A DNA stretch of 8,525 nucleotides from an uncultured Collinsella sp. (GCA_934654625.1 CAKUGM010000058.1:1-8525); one strand, 5' to 3'. Positions 1 through 6,184 are shown, counted from the stretch's first letter. The notes: generated from the letters alone by a model not told the origin. A program made the numbers and translations.

Positions 1-114
1 GCTCAAAAGAAGTGTTGTTGTCAATTCAATTTGACGGTACCCCTGTTTAACGAGGCGAGGAGACCTCGGCTTGCTTCCTCTCTCAAGGCTATCGTGTCGA
101 AACCAGTCACCCCC
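1..114 (-). ncRNA. ssrA: tmRNA (ssrA), 5' portion, cut by the left window edge
   Basis: Transfer-messenger RNA rescues stalled ribosomes by acting first as a tRNA and then as a short mRNA for a degradation tag. On the minus strand, reading down from 114, the sequence begins GGGGGTGACTGGTTTCGACA. This is the hallmark 5' acceptor arm and D-loop region of bacterial tmRNA. It is followed by GCAAGCCGAGG...CCTCG, which matches the conserved helix and early pseudoknot block seen in Escherichia coli tmRNA. The tag-coding stretch appears near the window edge: from GAC at 22-20 the frame reads D-N-N-T-S-F-E and then runs off. An in-frame TGA lies just upstream, consistent with translation resuming at or next to this GAC. 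The tag end, remaining pseudoknots and 3' CCA half lie outside the window. The 5' end at 114 is set by alignment to known tmRNAs and could be off by a base. Confidence 0.93.
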
Positions 115-184
115 TCAATCGAGAGGTCATGGCGCTACCGCACAGCGCAATGGCAGCGGCAACATCGACCTTTTCAAAGAACAC

Positions 185-222
185 GCGCTCAACGCGGACC
201 TGTATTCTACCACGTTGAGCGC
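185..222 (-). promoter_or_regulatory. Perfect 10-bp inverted repeat around a candidate ssrA -10 box
   Basis: The arms GCGCTCAACG (185-194) and CGTTGAGCGC (213-222) are exactly complementary and separated by 18 bp. On the minus strand the spacer holds TAGAAT (209-204), one mismatch from a consensus -10 box. It would start RNA near 197, about 83 nt ahead of the mature tmRNA 5' end. The -35 position is poor (GAATAG or TGAATA), so the promoter call is tentative. The same repeat, read as RNA, could be a hairpin ending the SIS/PTS operon, followed by the weakly U-rich GTGTTCTTTG. I cannot decide between an operator, a terminator or both. Confidence 0.4.
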
Positions 223-292
223 CATGCTATTCATGTGCCACTGATGTTCACTTCTCTACTGCCCATCAAGAAGTGCCGGCATCAAGGCCACC

Positions 293-1369
293 TCAGTTAG
301 CTTTATTCTTGATCTGCTTCTCGAACTCCAAGTTCGAAAGGTTGTAGCTCAAAAGATCGAGCTTCGAGCAAATGGACTCCGCAAGCACCTGGAACGGAAT
401 AACCGCACGCGGAGCATCAAGCTCAACGTCTGCGAGTGGTTTTATAGCAAACGTCTTCTCGTCCGAGCCGGCAATGCCCTCCCCCACAGCATCGATAACG
501 TAGACGTCATCGGTCAAAACATGCAAAGCTCGATAAAGCTGCATCATGCGCTCATGACCCGGACCGCCCAGGTCGACCAATACCACAACATGGCCGCGGC
601 GAATCTCGTAGGTCGGTCCATGGACGAACTCTTCCATCTCATACGCGTTCGCAGCTACGCCGATCATCTCGTTAAGCTTGAGCGCGCCTTCCAAAGCAAC
701 GCCGTATCCGGCGCCGATGCCCACGCACATGATGCGGCGAGCGTTGACGAATGCATCGAGATGCTTGTCCGCAAACGAGCGCGCCGCCGGATAGACATCT
801 TCCATATCGTCCACCACGGCCGACACATCAGAAAGCAACGCGGCGCAATCTTCCACACCCCGCACGTTCATGGTGCGGGCAGCTTCGATAGCGAAGAGAG
901 CCAGGTAGACGCAGCTGGTCGGGAAACCCTTTGCCACGTAGTAGTCTTCCGTGCCGCTACCGTAAGCATAAACATGCTCGCAGTACTCGCGCATCGGAGC
1001 ATCGGGATTGCACGTCAGCACGGCAACATGGTGCCCGCACGCCCGAGCGCGGCGAACCGCCTCGATAGTATTCGTGCTGCGGCCCGACTGCGACATGCAC
1101 AGCACAAAGGTCTCGTCATTTTGAACGTGGTTGTACAGGATGTAGCTCATGGGCCACTCGACGCTCACCTCGATACCCAGCGTTCGCTGCATAAACGGCC
1201 TCATCGACATGGCGATGTCATACGACGAACCCGACGCGACGATCAGCAGACGCTTGGGCGCCATTCCGCAAAACTGCTCGACAAGAGGACCCACCAGCGC
1301 ATCGCGGCGCGCAATGATATCGCGCGCGATAGACGGCGCCTGCTCGATATAGGTATACATGCTCCTCAT
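293..1369 (-). CDS. Double-SIS-domain sugar-phosphate isomerase/deglycase (GlmS C-terminal/FrlB-like)
   Basis: A cytoplasmic 358-residue protein made of two SIS (sugar isomerase) domains, roughly residues 36-165 and 210-340, without the glutaminase domain of full GlmS. Visible motifs are GSSYD at 47-51, the phosphosugar-binding SQSGRSTNT at 93-101, ALEGALKLNE at 225-234 and HGP at 250-252. The last two correspond to the GlmS isomerase region holding catalytic Glu and His. Enzymes of this shape include fructoselysine- and glucoselysine-6-phosphate deglycases and amino-sugar-phosphate isomerases/deaminases. It is the last gene of the PTS operon, starting 9 nt after the IIC-IID stop. An AGGAG six bases before the ATG at 1369 supports that start over the ATG at 1360. 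Context suggests it acts on the phosphorylated sugar delivered by the PTS. The exact substrate cannot be read from the sequence. Confidence 0.88.
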   Translation of the reverse strand: MRSMYTYIEQAPSIARDIIARRDALVGPLVEQFCGMAPKRLLIVASGSSYDIAMSMRPFMQRTLGIEVSVEWPMSYILYNHVQNDETFVLCMSQSGRSTNTIEAVRRARACGHHVAVLTCNPDAPMREYCEHVYAYGSGTEDYYVAKGFPTSCVYLALFAIEAARTMNVRGVEDCAALLSDVSAVVDDMEDVYPAARSFADKHLDAFVNARRIMCVGIGAGYGVALEGALKLNEMIGVAANAYEMEEFVHGPTYEIRRGHVVVLVDLGGPGHERMMQLYRALHVLTDDVYVIDAVGEGIAGSDEKTFAIKPLADVELDAPRAVIPFQVLAESICSKLDLLSYNLSNLEFEKQIKNKAN

Positions 1370-1378
1370 GAACTACTC

Positions 1379-2998
1379 CTACGCAATGATTCCCAGCAGA
1401 TTGAACACGATGCCAAAGGCCAAAAGACCAAAGAGCAACGGAATAATCTTGACCTTGCGGCGAAGCAGGGTGGCGACGATAAACACCGATGCCAGCGGAA
1501 GCATGTTCGGCAAAATCTCGTCAAGCGTCTCCTGGAGGGTCAGGGTCACGCCATTTGCCATGTTGAACACAAGCGGCGTGGTAACGCTGATCATGCTGCA
1601 GGTCATGGCACCGATAACCATCATGCCCAGGATGCCCGCGCACAGCGAGATCTTCTCGATGATGTTGTTCTCGGCCATCGACTCGAGAACGCGGCCGCCA
1701 AGCTCATAGCCCTTGAACGTAAGGATGTAGCGAATCACCCAATGCGGGATATTGAAAACGAGAAGGAACAGGATGGGTCCCAGGATGCTTCCCTGCATGG
1801 CGAACTGGCAGCCGATACCGGAGGCGACCGTCTTGACAATGCCCCACCAGAAGCTGTCGCCAATACCTGCCACCGGGCCCATCAGGCCGGCCTTGACGCT
1901 GTTGATGCTCGCGGTGTCAAAATCGGGGTCAACCGAGTTCTGCTCCTCCATAGAGGCAGAGATGCCCATGATGGCAGTGGAAAACTCGGGGTTGGAATTA
2001 AAGAACTCCAGATGACGATTGACGGCAGCGCAGCGATCTTCCTCGGTCGCATAGAGCTTCTCGATTACCGGGAGCATCGAGCGGCACCAACCGATGGCCT
2101 GCAGGCGAGAGTAAATGAAGGGGCCCTCAAGACCAAACGACTTGAAGAACACCTGGTTGAGCTCACGCTTGCCAAGCAGGTGCTCATGGGTTGCGGCAAC
2201 CTCCTCGGGCTCATCGCCCAGTGCATCGAAGTCGTCGAAAATCTCGTCGGCAGCCTCTTTGGGCGCGCTTTCGTTGCCCGTGAAGAAGTATGCGATAGCC
2301 GCAAACGCAGCGCCAACGATAGCGACGGCCATGGTGGGCATGTTGAGATACGATGCGCACACAAAGCCGATGAAGAAGAACGCCATGGTCTTGGGCGTAC
2401 GCGTAAGGTTGAAGAGCATCGCGAAGCCCAGCGCGGCAAGCAGGTTGGTTCCCGTTCCGATTGCGTCGAGAATATTCTCGGGAATGGCGTTGGCAACGCC
2501 TGCCACGGCGTCAGCACCGATAAGCAAGCTCAAGAACACCGTAAGGAACATAAAGGCACACGAAAGACCGAAGATCAGCCAAAACGCCTCGGTGACGCGG
2601 CGCGTCGTATTGCGCTCGGGATGATCGAACAGCATCTTTGCGGCAACAAAATCGTAGCCCGTCGTTGCAAGATGCTCGAGCAGGCGATAGACGATACCGA
2701 TGGGGATGGCGAGCGCCACGGCGGCCTTAGGCGAAAGACCGCTCGAAATGGCGAAGCCCGCGCCCAACACGCCGGCAATCGTGATGTTGATGGGGATCGA
2801 GATGCCGATACCCATCATGCCCATCGTAGCGAGCTCAAGGGTACCGCCGATGATGATGCCCTGCGGCAGGTCACCGAGCACGAGGCCGACGAGCGTACAC
2901 ATAACGATAGGCCTCGTAGACTTGTTGATGCCGTCGACGTACTCGCACCAACCAAAAACAGCGATGAGGCCCAAAAGGACCATCTGGATGATATTCAT
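1379..2998 (-). CDS. PTS mannose/fructose/sorbose-family IIC-IID fusion protein
   Basis: This is the membrane component of a mannose-family phosphotransferase system, 539 residues. Residues 1-240 are a IIC domain (family signature GGTLELATMGMMGIG at 51-65, several hydrophobic segments). Residues 241-272 form an acidic linker rich in D and E. Residues 273-539 are a IID domain, starting KRELNQVFFKSF at 277-288 and carrying GLMGPVAGIGDSFWWG at 371-386 and the conserved HWVIRY near 419-424. IIC and IID normally come as two proteins of about 250-270 and 280-300 residues, so both are nearly complete here in one uninterrupted frame. The IIB stop is followed directly by a GGGGAGAAG ribosome site and this ATG, so translation is probably coupled. 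The fusion imports a sugar that IIB phosphorylates. The substrate is unknown; an amino sugar or fructosamine is inferred from the SIS partner. Confidence 0.92.
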   Translation of the reverse strand: MNIIQMVLLGLIAVFGWCEYVDGINKSTRPIVMCTLVGLVLGDLPQGIIIGGTLELATMGMMGIGISIPINITIAGVLGAGFAISSGLSPKAAVALAIPIGIVYRLLEHLATTGYDFVAAKMLFDHPERNTTRRVTEAFWLIFGLSCAFMFLTVFLSLLIGADAVAGVANAIPENILDAIGTGTNLLAALGFAMLFNLTRTPKTMAFFFIGFVCASYLNMPTMAVAIVGAAFAAIAYFFTGNESAPKEAADEIFDDFDALGDEPEEVAATHEHLLGKRELNQVFFKSFGLEGPFIYSRLQAIGWCRSMLPVIEKLYATEEDRCAAVNRHLEFFNSNPEFSTAIMGISASMEEQNSVDPDFDTASINSVKAGLMGPVAGIGDSFWWGIVKTVASGIGCQFAMQGSILGPILFLLVFNIPHWVIRYILTFKGYELGGRVLESMAENNIIEKISLCAGILGMMVIGAMTCSMISVTTPLVFNMANGVTLTLQETLDEILPNMLPLASVFIVATLLRRKVKIIPLLFGLLAFGIVFNLLGIIA

Positions 2999-3007
2999 CT
3001 TCTCCCC

Positions 3008-3481
3008 TTATTTAATCATCGCGGCAAGATCTGTCTTGCCATCGGCGGGAACCTGCTGGGCATAGACGGAAATACCTGCTGCAGCAAGGCTCTTGACGGC
3101 CTCTTCGTCCGCCGCGTCCAGGCAAACGGCGTTGGTATAGCGGCGAGAATCACCGTGCTCGCGAATGCCGCCCACGTTGATGGCGTCGATTCCCTTGCAA
3201 CCCTCTGCGAGCGCTGCGGCATCGGCCATGTTCTTGACCAGAACGAGAACGGAATACTTCTGGCCCTTTGCAGAATTCAAAAAGGCGATGGTCTTTTCGA
3301 CCGTCGAGATAACCAGGTTGACTCCAGCAGGCTTCGAAAGCGCAAAGGCATTCTTCGCTGCCTGATCGTTCGTCACTTCGTCGTTTGCGATAACAATCAG
3401 ATTGACCGTAAGGTTCTTACACCAGGCATATGCCACCTGGCCGTGAAGCAACCTGTCGTCAACACGCAATAGCTCGACCAT
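3008..3481 (-). CDS. PTS mannose/fructose/sorbose-family IIB component
   Basis: A soluble 157-residue phosphotransfer protein that accepts phosphate from a IIA and passes it to sugar bound by IIC/IID. The family signature VDDRLLHGQV occupies residues 7-16. His13 is the expected phosphorylated residue and Arg10 the conserved neighbouring arginine. Length matches the usual 155-165 residues of stand-alone IIB proteins. It is the first gene of the operon. The start at 3481 is preceded by a GGAAGGGAG ribosome site (3487-3495), and the promoter lies in the intergenic region shared with the GntR gene. No IIA domain is attached, and none is encoded nearby, so its phosphate donor must be encoded elsewhere. 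Confidence 0.93.
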   Translation of the reverse strand: MVELLRVDDRLLHGQVAYAWCKNLTVNLIVIANDEVTNDQAAKNAFALSKPAGVNLVISTVEKTIAFLNSAKGQKYSVLVLVKNMADAAALAEGCKGIDAINVGGIREHGDSRRYTNAVCLDAADEEAVKSLAAAGISVYAQQVPADGKTDLAAMIK

Positions 3482-3515
3482 TTGGACTCCCTTCCGTGCT
3501 AAATGGACAGCTCGA

Positions 3516-3589
3516 ATTATACATACAAAGTTTATAAGACCCTTATTTGTATATACAATATTGCATACCGGTTACCTAATCGGTAGGAA
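3516..3589. promoter_or_regulatory. Divergent promoter region between the PTS operon and the GntR gene
   Basis: This AT-rich stretch separates two divergent transcripts. For the regulator (plus) the best fit is -35 TTTATA (3531-3536), a 17-bp gap and -10 TACAAT (3554-3559). A weaker alternative is TTGCAT (3561-3566), 17 bp, TAGGAA (3584-3589). For the PTS operon (minus) there is TTGTAT (3558-3553), 16 bp, TATAAA (3536-3531). Nearer the gene is a perfect TATAAT (3521-3516) with no good -35. The first plus and first minus promoters overlap almost completely, so both should be affected by a protein bound at the dyad at 3547-3558. These are pattern matches, and no start site is known. Confidence 0.55.
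3547..3558. promoter_or_regulatory. Candidate GntR/HutC operator, perfect dyad TTGTATATACAA
   Basis: The sequence TTGTATATACAA is its own reverse complement over 12 bp. Regulators of the HutC (UTRA) branch of the GntR family commonly bind short AT-rich dyads of this form; to my recollection the trehalose repressor TreR of Bacillus is one that does. The dyad covers the -10 of the best plus-strand promoter and the -35 of one minus-strand promoter, which would let one dimer repress both the regulator gene and the PTS operon. A looser dyad, TTATA...TATAA, lies at 3517-3537 over the minus -10 and could be a second site. Confidence 0.6.
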
Positions 3590-3655
3590 ACGGGACCTTG
3601 AACGGCGTTAAGATACACGCTGGAAACAATCTTTAAGCAGCTAGAAAGGCTATCT

Positions 3656-4369
3656 ATGTCACAAGTTGCCAAATATAGACAAGTTGAGTCGTTCATCAAG
3701 GAACGCATCGTCAACGGCACATATCCAGTGGGAACGCGCATCTTGACGGAAGAGGAACTTGTCGAGCGCTTTGGCTTCTCGCGCATGACGATCAACAAGG
3801 CACTCAACAACCTAAGCAACGAAGGCTTTATCGAACGAAAACCCGGCAAGGGAACGTTTGTCTGCGCGACGCGCGTAGCCAAGCCTACCGACAGCGCTCG
3901 CAGCTTTACCGAAGACATGAAGGCAATCGGTCTTGTTGCCGGCTCAAAACTCATTTCATATGAAGTGCTCCGCGCACGCGATAAACCCGAAATCGCTCAG
4001 CGCCTCGAGCTTTCCGATGACGAAATGATGCACTACTTCATTCGTCTTCGCACCGGCAACGATAAGCCCATTGCCATCAGCTACAACTACGTATCCACCA
4101 AGATCGTTCCCGCTATCGACGTCAAATGCCTGGAACAGTCGTTTTATGCCTTCCTCGATTCTCAGGGAATCGAGCGCGAGTACCAGGGAACGTCTTTCAC
4201 TGCCAAGTTGCCCACCGCCGAACAGCGAGAGCTCCTCGGAGCAGACAACATCGCCCTACTCTGCGCCGCACATAACACTTTTACCAGGCAAGAGGGAAAA
4301 CTCGTACCGTTTGGCTACACGCTAACGTGCTATAACGGCAATCTCTACACGTACTATTCGAGCATTTAG
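3656..4369 (+). CDS. GntR-family transcriptional regulator, HutC subfamily with UTRA domain
   Basis: A 237-residue DNA-binding regulator. Residues 1-70 form the winged helix-turn-helix of the GntR family, including TEEELVERFGFSRMTINKAL (31-50) and the wing EGFIERKPGKGTFV (56-69). Residues of about 92-233 form a UTRA domain, which binds small effectors, usually sugar phosphates or amino-sugar phosphates in this subfamily. Length is typical (230-250). An AGAAAGG ribosome site lies six bases before the ATG at 3656. The gene is divergent from the PTS/SIS operon, the standard arrangement for a local repressor released by the phosphorylated transport substrate. It probably also represses itself through the dyad upstream. 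The effector cannot be named: relatives respond to glucosamine-6-phosphate, trehalose-6-phosphate or fructoselysine-6-phosphate. Confidence 0.94.
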   Translation: MSQVAKYRQVESFIKERIVNGTYPVGTRILTEEELVERFGFSRMTINKALNNLSNEGFIERKPGKGTFVCATRVAKPTDSARSFTEDMKAIGLVAGSKLISYEVLRARDKPEIAQRLELSDDEMMHYFIRLRTGNDKPIAISYNYVSTKIVPAIDVKCLEQSFYAFLDSQGIEREYQGTSFTAKLPTAEQRELLGADNIALLCAAHNTFTRQEGKLVPFGYTLTCYNGNLYTYYSSI

Positions 4370-4396
4370 GACGTCCATGGCCGTGCCATCAAAAGC

Positions 4397-4442
4397 GATT
4401 GAGGCAATCCACCGAATAGACAGGCCCTTTGATTGTTCAATC
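4397..4442. repeat. Two short dyads GATTG-(N2-3)-CAATC ahead of the patatin gene
   Basis: GATTG-AGG-CAATC lies at 4397-4409 and GATTG-TT-CAATC at 4431-4442. Each has the same pair of complementary 5-bp arms, and they begin 34 bp apart. They sit in the 153-bp gap between the regulator and the patatin gene, just upstream of a weak candidate promoter (GGTTTG 4445-4450, 17 bp, TAGAAG 4468-4473). Repetition of the same arms suggests tandem protein-binding sites, although sites this short can occur by chance. Confidence 0.35.
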
Positions 4443-4490
4443 TCGGTTTGAGAGCGCCCTATTGTGGTAGAAGAAACCCCGAGAACTCAC

Positions 4491-4505
4491 CTCATGTCAC
4501 ATGAG
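4491..4505. promoter_or_regulatory. Dyad CTCATG-TCA-CATGAG next to the patatin ribosome site
   Basis: A perfect 6-bp inverted repeat with a 3-base centre ends four bases before the GAAAGGGG ribosome site of the patatin gene. In DNA it could be an operator downstream of the promoter. In RNA it could form a tight hairpin immediately ahead of the ribosome site. Neither role is shown by the sequence alone. Confidence 0.35.
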
Positions 4506-4509
4506 CTTT

Positions 4510-4517
4510 GAAAGGGG
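4510..4517 (+). promoter_or_regulatory. Ribosome binding site that fixes the patatin start
   Basis: GAAAGGGG lies five bases before the ATG at 4523. The same frame is open from a TTG at 4508, but that codon would sit before and inside this ribosome site and has none of its own. The ATG at 4523 is therefore the better start. Confidence 0.8.
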
Positions 4518-4522
4518 CCACG

Positions 4523-5392
4523 ATGAGCGAGAAAGCGAGCAATGCGGGAAAAACCGCTTTGGTACTTGAAGGCGGCAGCTTTCGCGGACAGTTTACCTCT
4601 GGCGTCCTCGATGTCTTTTTGGAGAATGGCGTCACCGTCGATACTTGCTATGGCGTATCTGCCGGCATCCTCAACGGCGTCAACTTCAAATCCAAGCAGA
4701 TCGGTCGCTGCAACCGCCTGAACCTCACCTTTTGCGGTGACTCACGTTACGTGGGAACCAAGTCTCTCGCCGAGAGCGGAAGCATGGTGGGCTACGATTT
4801 TCTGTTCAACGACATTCAGGATCATCTTGACCCCTTTGACAACGAGACATTCAAAGCCAACCCGCTCGAGCTCTACGCCACCGTCACTGACGTTGTATTC
4901 GGCACAGCCGATTATCTGCCCGTGAGAGACGCCACCCTCGACCTTGATGCCGTGCGCGCCAGCACATCGTTGCCGCTCGTCACCCCTATCGTCGAGCTCA
5001 ACGGGCATCTTTACCTCGATGGCGGCATTGCCGATTCCGTGCCTGTGGAGCACGTACTGGAAGACGCCGGCTTCGATCGCGCCATCGTGGTTCTCACCCA
5101 AGACCGCGCCTACCAAAAGAGCCCTTACGAGTTCATGGCTGCGGCAAATGCCCGCTACGCCGAATATCCCTACCTGCTCGATGCCCTCGCCACGCGCAAC
5201 GTTCGATACAACGAGCAGCGCGAACACATCTGGGAATACGAACGAGACGGCCGCGCACTCGTCATCGCGCCTGCAAAACCGGTTACCGTCAAGCACGTTG
5301 AACGCGACGCGCCCAAGCTTCTCGATCTGTATATCCAAGGCAGACAGGCGGCCATGCAGCAGCTCGATGTTGTTCGTTCGTTTATCGGATAG
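4523..5392 (+). CDS. Patatin-like phospholipase/acyl hydrolase, YjjU type
   Basis: A 289-residue serine hydrolase expected to cleave acyl chains from phospholipids or other lipids with a Ser-Asp dyad. The oxyanion motif EGGSFRG is at 16-22, the nucleophile elbow GVSAG at 44-48 (Ser46), and the catalytic DGG at 166-168 (Asp166). All key residues are present, so the enzyme should be active. The third glycine of the usual GGGxRG is serine here. The C-terminal part, with the APAKPVTVKHVERDAPKLLDLY segment around 251-272, resembles the extra domain of E. coli YjjU and its relatives. No signal peptide is visible, so it is predicted to be cytoplasmic. The gene stands alone, with its own upstream region and a strong terminator at 5419-5462. 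The physiological substrate is unknown. Confidence 0.92.
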   Translation: MSEKASNAGKTALVLEGGSFRGQFTSGVLDVFLENGVTVDTCYGVSAGILNGVNFKSKQIGRCNRLNLTFCGDSRYVGTKSLAESGSMVGYDFLFNDIQDHLDPFDNETFKANPLELYATVTDVVFGTADYLPVRDATLDLDAVRASTSLPLVTPIVELNGHLYLDGGIADSVPVEHVLEDAGFDRAIVVLTQDRAYQKSPYEFMAAANARYAEYPYLLDALATRNVRYNEQREHIWEYERDGRALVIAPAKPVTVKHVERDAPKLLDLYIQGRQAAMQQLDVVRSFIG

Positions 5393-5418
5393 CTCAATCG
5401 CCCATGTTGTTGATTTTT

Positions 5419-5462
5419 CCGCCACTCGTTTGGAGACGTCCTCAAAACGAGTGGCGGTTTTT
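5419..5462 (+). terminator. Strong intrinsic terminator after the patatin gene
   Basis: The arms CCGCCACTCGTTT (5419-5431) and AAACGAGTGGCGG (5445-5457) pair perfectly over 13 bp around a 13-base loop. Five T follow at 5458-5462. It lies 26 bp after the patatin stop. On the minus strand the stem is followed by A rather than T, so it works in the plus direction only. Confidence 0.93.
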
Positions 5463-5587
5463 GAAACGCCCCACGGCAAAATATCGCGCTCAGGCGCACG
5501 ATTCTCCGCCACTCAACTCCTCATCGCTGCGCGGCCCCTTAACGGATTTGAAATATAAATAGCCCGTTTCATGAAGAGAATACGCAT

Positions 5588-5618
5588 ACTTGTTGGCAAA
5601 AATGTGAACAAGTTATGC
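5588..5618 (+). promoter_or_regulatory. Candidate promoter with overlapping inverted repeat ACTTGTT...AACAAGT
   Basis: TTGTTG (5590-5595), a 17-bp gap and TTATGC (5613-5618) form a weak -35/-10 pair ahead of the unknown gene at 5688. A perfect 7-bp inverted repeat, ACTTGTT (5588-5594) and AACAAGT (5607-5613) with a 12-bp centre, covers the -35 and reaches the -10. The overlap suggests an operator, but both the promoter and the operator are pattern matches only. Confidence 0.33.
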
Positions 5619-5653
5619 CTCGCACGCAAGATGGCTAAGCTATCGAACAACCG

Positions 5654-5666
5654 TTTAGGCCCTAAA
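5654..5666. promoter_or_regulatory. Dyad TTTAGG-C-CCTAAA upstream of the unknown gene
   Basis: A perfect 6-bp inverted repeat around a single central base lies 21 bp before the ATG at 5688, downstream of the candidate promoter. With no loop it cannot form a useful RNA hairpin, so a DNA-binding site is more likely than an RNA element. No known operator was recognised. Confidence 0.35.
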
Positions 5667-5687
5667 ACCCTAGATTGGACACTAACG

Positions 5688-6137
5688 ATGAAGAACGAAA
5701 ATGCACAGCTCGCCGGAGCGCTTGTCGGCCTTGGAGGAACGATCTCTCAGGCCATGGACGAGATCGACGGTTTTGTCCCCTGTGACCATCCTGCCGCCAT
5801 CGTGATCGATGGCCTTGTATCGCTGCAAGCAGAACTCTCCGATGAGGAACTCAGTGCGAAAACCGAATCCGTCTGCGGCCTCATCGATCACGTGAGCGAG
5901 AAGCGCGGCGTACCCGTCCACTCGATCGCCAACGTTTCCGAATTCCCCAGCTCGAAAAAGGAATTGCTCGATTCTCTTATGGATGTTGCCAGCAATCTCC
6001 AGCCCAAAGAGGGCGTGCCGCAAAACATCAACGCCTGGCTCTACCGCGGCCTTGCCGCCCTCGAGGACGATGGCGATACTGCAATGAATATGCTCGCCGA
6101 GGCAAATGTCATGAAAGCCGCCGCCGCTCTGGTTTAA
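5688..6137 (+). CDS. Small acidic protein of unknown function
   Basis: I do not recognise this family. From the ATG at 5688 it is a 149-residue protein with many more D/E than K/R residues. It has long alanine- and leucine-rich stretches suggesting mostly helical structure, no signal peptide and no membrane segment. The middle contains a CDHP motif (residues 32-35) and a second cysteine near residue 61; nothing indicates that they bind metal. The frame is open back to an ATG at 5571, but that stretch is basic, unlike the rest, overlaps the candidate promoter and has no ribosome site. The ATG at 5688 has only a weak GGA eight bases upstream, so the start is not certain. Codon use matches neighbouring genes and a terminator follows, supporting a real single-gene unit. 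Confidence 0.72.
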   Translation: MKNENAQLAGALVGLGGTISQAMDEIDGFVPCDHPAAIVIDGLVSLQAELSDEELSAKTESVCGLIDHVSEKRGVPVHSIANVSEFPSSKKELLDSLMDVASNLQPKEGVPQNINAWLYRGLAALEDDGDTAMNMLAEANVMKAAAALV

Positions 6138-6184
6138 TATATCTTCGTGCAATAAGGCTGATCTTCCCCCCAGCCATATGCAGC

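Noticed and set aside
31..300. An 89-codon plus-strand frame at the left edge
   Set aside because: It lies across the ssrA gene and its upstream region on the other strand, starts from an unconvincing codon, and has an arginine-rich product with no known features.
521..3472. A 983-codon open frame on the plus strand, antisense to the SIS, IIC-IID and IIB genes
   Set aside because: It runs across three well-recognised genes and their boundaries on the opposite strand. Its product is rich in H, R, D and A with no recognisable domain. Biased codons in GC-rich genes commonly leave such antisense frames open.
3532..3954. A 140-codon minus-strand frame opposite the start of the GntR gene
   Set aside because: It overlaps the helix-turn-helix coding region antisense and the divergent promoter region. 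The GntR frame is far better supported.
4377..4389. ATGGC-CGT-GCCAT just after the GntR stop as a terminator
   Set aside because: The stem is short and followed by CAAAAG, with no T run. No convincing intrinsic terminator was found for the GntR gene.
4742..5512. A 256-codon minus-strand frame opposite the patatin gene
   Set aside because: It is the antisense shadow of a gene with complete catalytic motifs. It runs through the patatin terminator and has no recognisable domain.
5418..5514. A direct repeat of TCCGCCACTC (5418-5427 and 5505-5514)
   Set aside because: The second copy lacks a matching arm and neighbouring similarity. Ten bases of GC-rich sequence can recur by chance, so it is not called a mobile-element or terminator relic.
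5571..5687. An upstream extension of the unknown gene by 39 codons
   Set aside because: The added residues are basic and unlike the acidic body, there is no ribosome site at 5571 or at the ATG at 5631, and the stretch holds a candidate promoter and dyads. An earlier start is not fully excluded.
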